Positions 13,519-13,971 of a DNA stretch of 13,971 bases are shown in pieces. Source of the DNA: DASYSA01 sp036003885 (GTDB taxonomy: Bacteria > Acidobacteriota > Blastocatellia > UBA7656); NCBI GenBank assembly GCA_036003885.1, contig DASYSA010000409.1:1-13971 (forward strand), in the 5' to 3' direction. Below the pieces are notes generated by a model. That model was not told where the DNA came from. It saw only the letters and a list, made by a program, of their open reading frames with translations, and did not search any database. The translations under genes and the position numbers were made by a program. Numbering within the stretch: the first letter of the stretch is position 1; each line of letters starts with the position of its first letter.

Positions 13519-13971
13519 ATGACGCCGAACAAGATTATTACGGCATTTGTGAGTTACTCCCACGAGGTTGAAGATACGGAGTTTTGCAGATTGCTATGCG
13601 ATGAGCTGGAGAAGCACGGCGTGCACGCGTGGACTGACCGGCGTCAACTCAGGATTGGTGAAAAGTTTGCAGCACCAATTGCGGAGGCAATTGAAGTGTC
13701 GGATGCGTTTCTTGTTGTGAGGAGCCCGCATGCCGTTTCCTCCACTTACGTCAATCGAGAAATACAACACGCGCTTGAGTGCGCTCGCAGGGACGGCAAG
13801 CCACAGGTTTATCCTTTGCTGCTTCGAAGCTGCGACATTCCCGTGGAAATTAGAGAACTGACCTGGGGTGACTTCAGGTCTGAGTTCGAGCGCCCTTTTA
13901 GGCTACTGCTTGCTAGTCTCAGAGGCGAGCATGCTGATATGGAATCGTCCAGGCCAGTCTCAGGTTCCCGG
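13519..13971 (+). CDS. TIR-domain protein, 5' part (runs off the window)
   Basis: The frame is open from ATG 13519 to the edge (151 codons, no stop). The sequence follows the TIR_2 fold: first strand IITAFVSYSHEVED (6-19), helix FCRLLCDELEKHG, second strand VHAWTDRRQLRIGE (35-48) with the BB-loop, DAFLVVRSPHAVSS (62-75), then YVNREIQHALECA with Glu81 in the position of the catalytic Glu of NAD-cleaving TIR domains, and VYPLLLRSCDIPVEIREL. The usual Trp before that Glu is replaced by Tyr. Many bacterial TIR proteins are NADases or signal makers in phage defence (Thoeris, CBASS-linked or TIR-STAND proteins), others are effectors. What follows residue 151 is missing, so the kind of protein cannot be set. 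A stop in frame just upstream fixes the start; no ribosome site is clear. Confidence 0.85.
   Translation, partial: MTPNKIITAFVSYSHEVEDTEFCRLLCDELEKHGVHAWTDRRQLRIGEKFAAPIAEAIEVSDAFLVVRSPHAVSSTYVNREIQHALECARRDGKPQVYPLLLRSCDIPVEIRELTWGDFRSEFERPFRLLLASLRGEHADMESSRPVSGSR

Noticed and set aside
1..13971. CRISPR array or tRNA/rRNA genes
   Set aside because: No regularly spaced identical repeats and no cloverleaf or rRNA-like stretch was seen; the repeats present differ in length and sequence and lie only between genes.
1..13971. Insertion sequence or transposase
   Set aside because: No frame resembles a transposase or tyrosine recombinase, and no terminal inverted repeats with target duplication were noticed.

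Overview
The window looks like an accessory region of a soil or environmental bacterial chromosome. The most likely source is Acidobacteriota, Blastocatellia-like, because of the long secreted proteins of unknown function at 881 and 6842; the phylum is an inference from protein style, as there is no rRNA or marker gene. Every convincing gene is on the + strand. Most are short, and they belong to small families unrelated to each other.

The organising feature is a series of imperfect inverted repeats between genes that look like integron attC sites (59-base elements). Each starts with an RYYYAAC-like box, often containing the stop codon of the gene before it, and ends with a GTTRRRY-like box (GTTAGGC, GTTCGGC, GTTATGC and similar). 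Good examples are at 154-245, 1883-1983, 4082-4172, 6087-6150, 6724-6814, 9457-9540 and 10041-10129. Weaker or decayed ones are at 2430-2517, 5376-5407, 6151-6244, 10590-10662 and 11156-11184. No integrase gene is visible. This matches a cluster of attC sites lacking an integrase (CALIN), or the distal part of a chromosomal integron. Single-gene units of 0.5-0.6 kb (6238-6808, 9534-10123, 10123-10656, 10656-11178) are typical cassettes; others hold two to five genes.

Layout. 1-81: end of an upstream gene. 154-1983: a frameshifted DinB-family gene and a secreted protein. 1977-2517: a 90-aa protein. 2517-4172: a GC-rich squalene-cyclase-like repeat protein and a small membrane protein. 4166-6150: a SAP-domain protein, an unrecognised protein and a DUF6348 protein. 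6238-6814: a DUF7832-type protein. 6808-9540: a secreted protein, an NTF2-like protein, a lipoprotein-like secreted protein, a DUF6429 protein and a CPCC cysteine-rich protein. 9534-11184: three single-gene cassettes (unknown, secreted unknown, SRPBCC/AHSA1). 11185-13971: a Tat-exported dienelactone-hydrolase-like enzyme, a secreted M20 carboxypeptidase and the start of a TIR-domain protein cut by the window edge.

The genes do not form one pathway. The array reads as a store of unrelated, independently acquired functions, with ordinary enzymes and a possible immune TIR gene on its right flank. All repeat and family calls were made by eye, with no search or covariance model.
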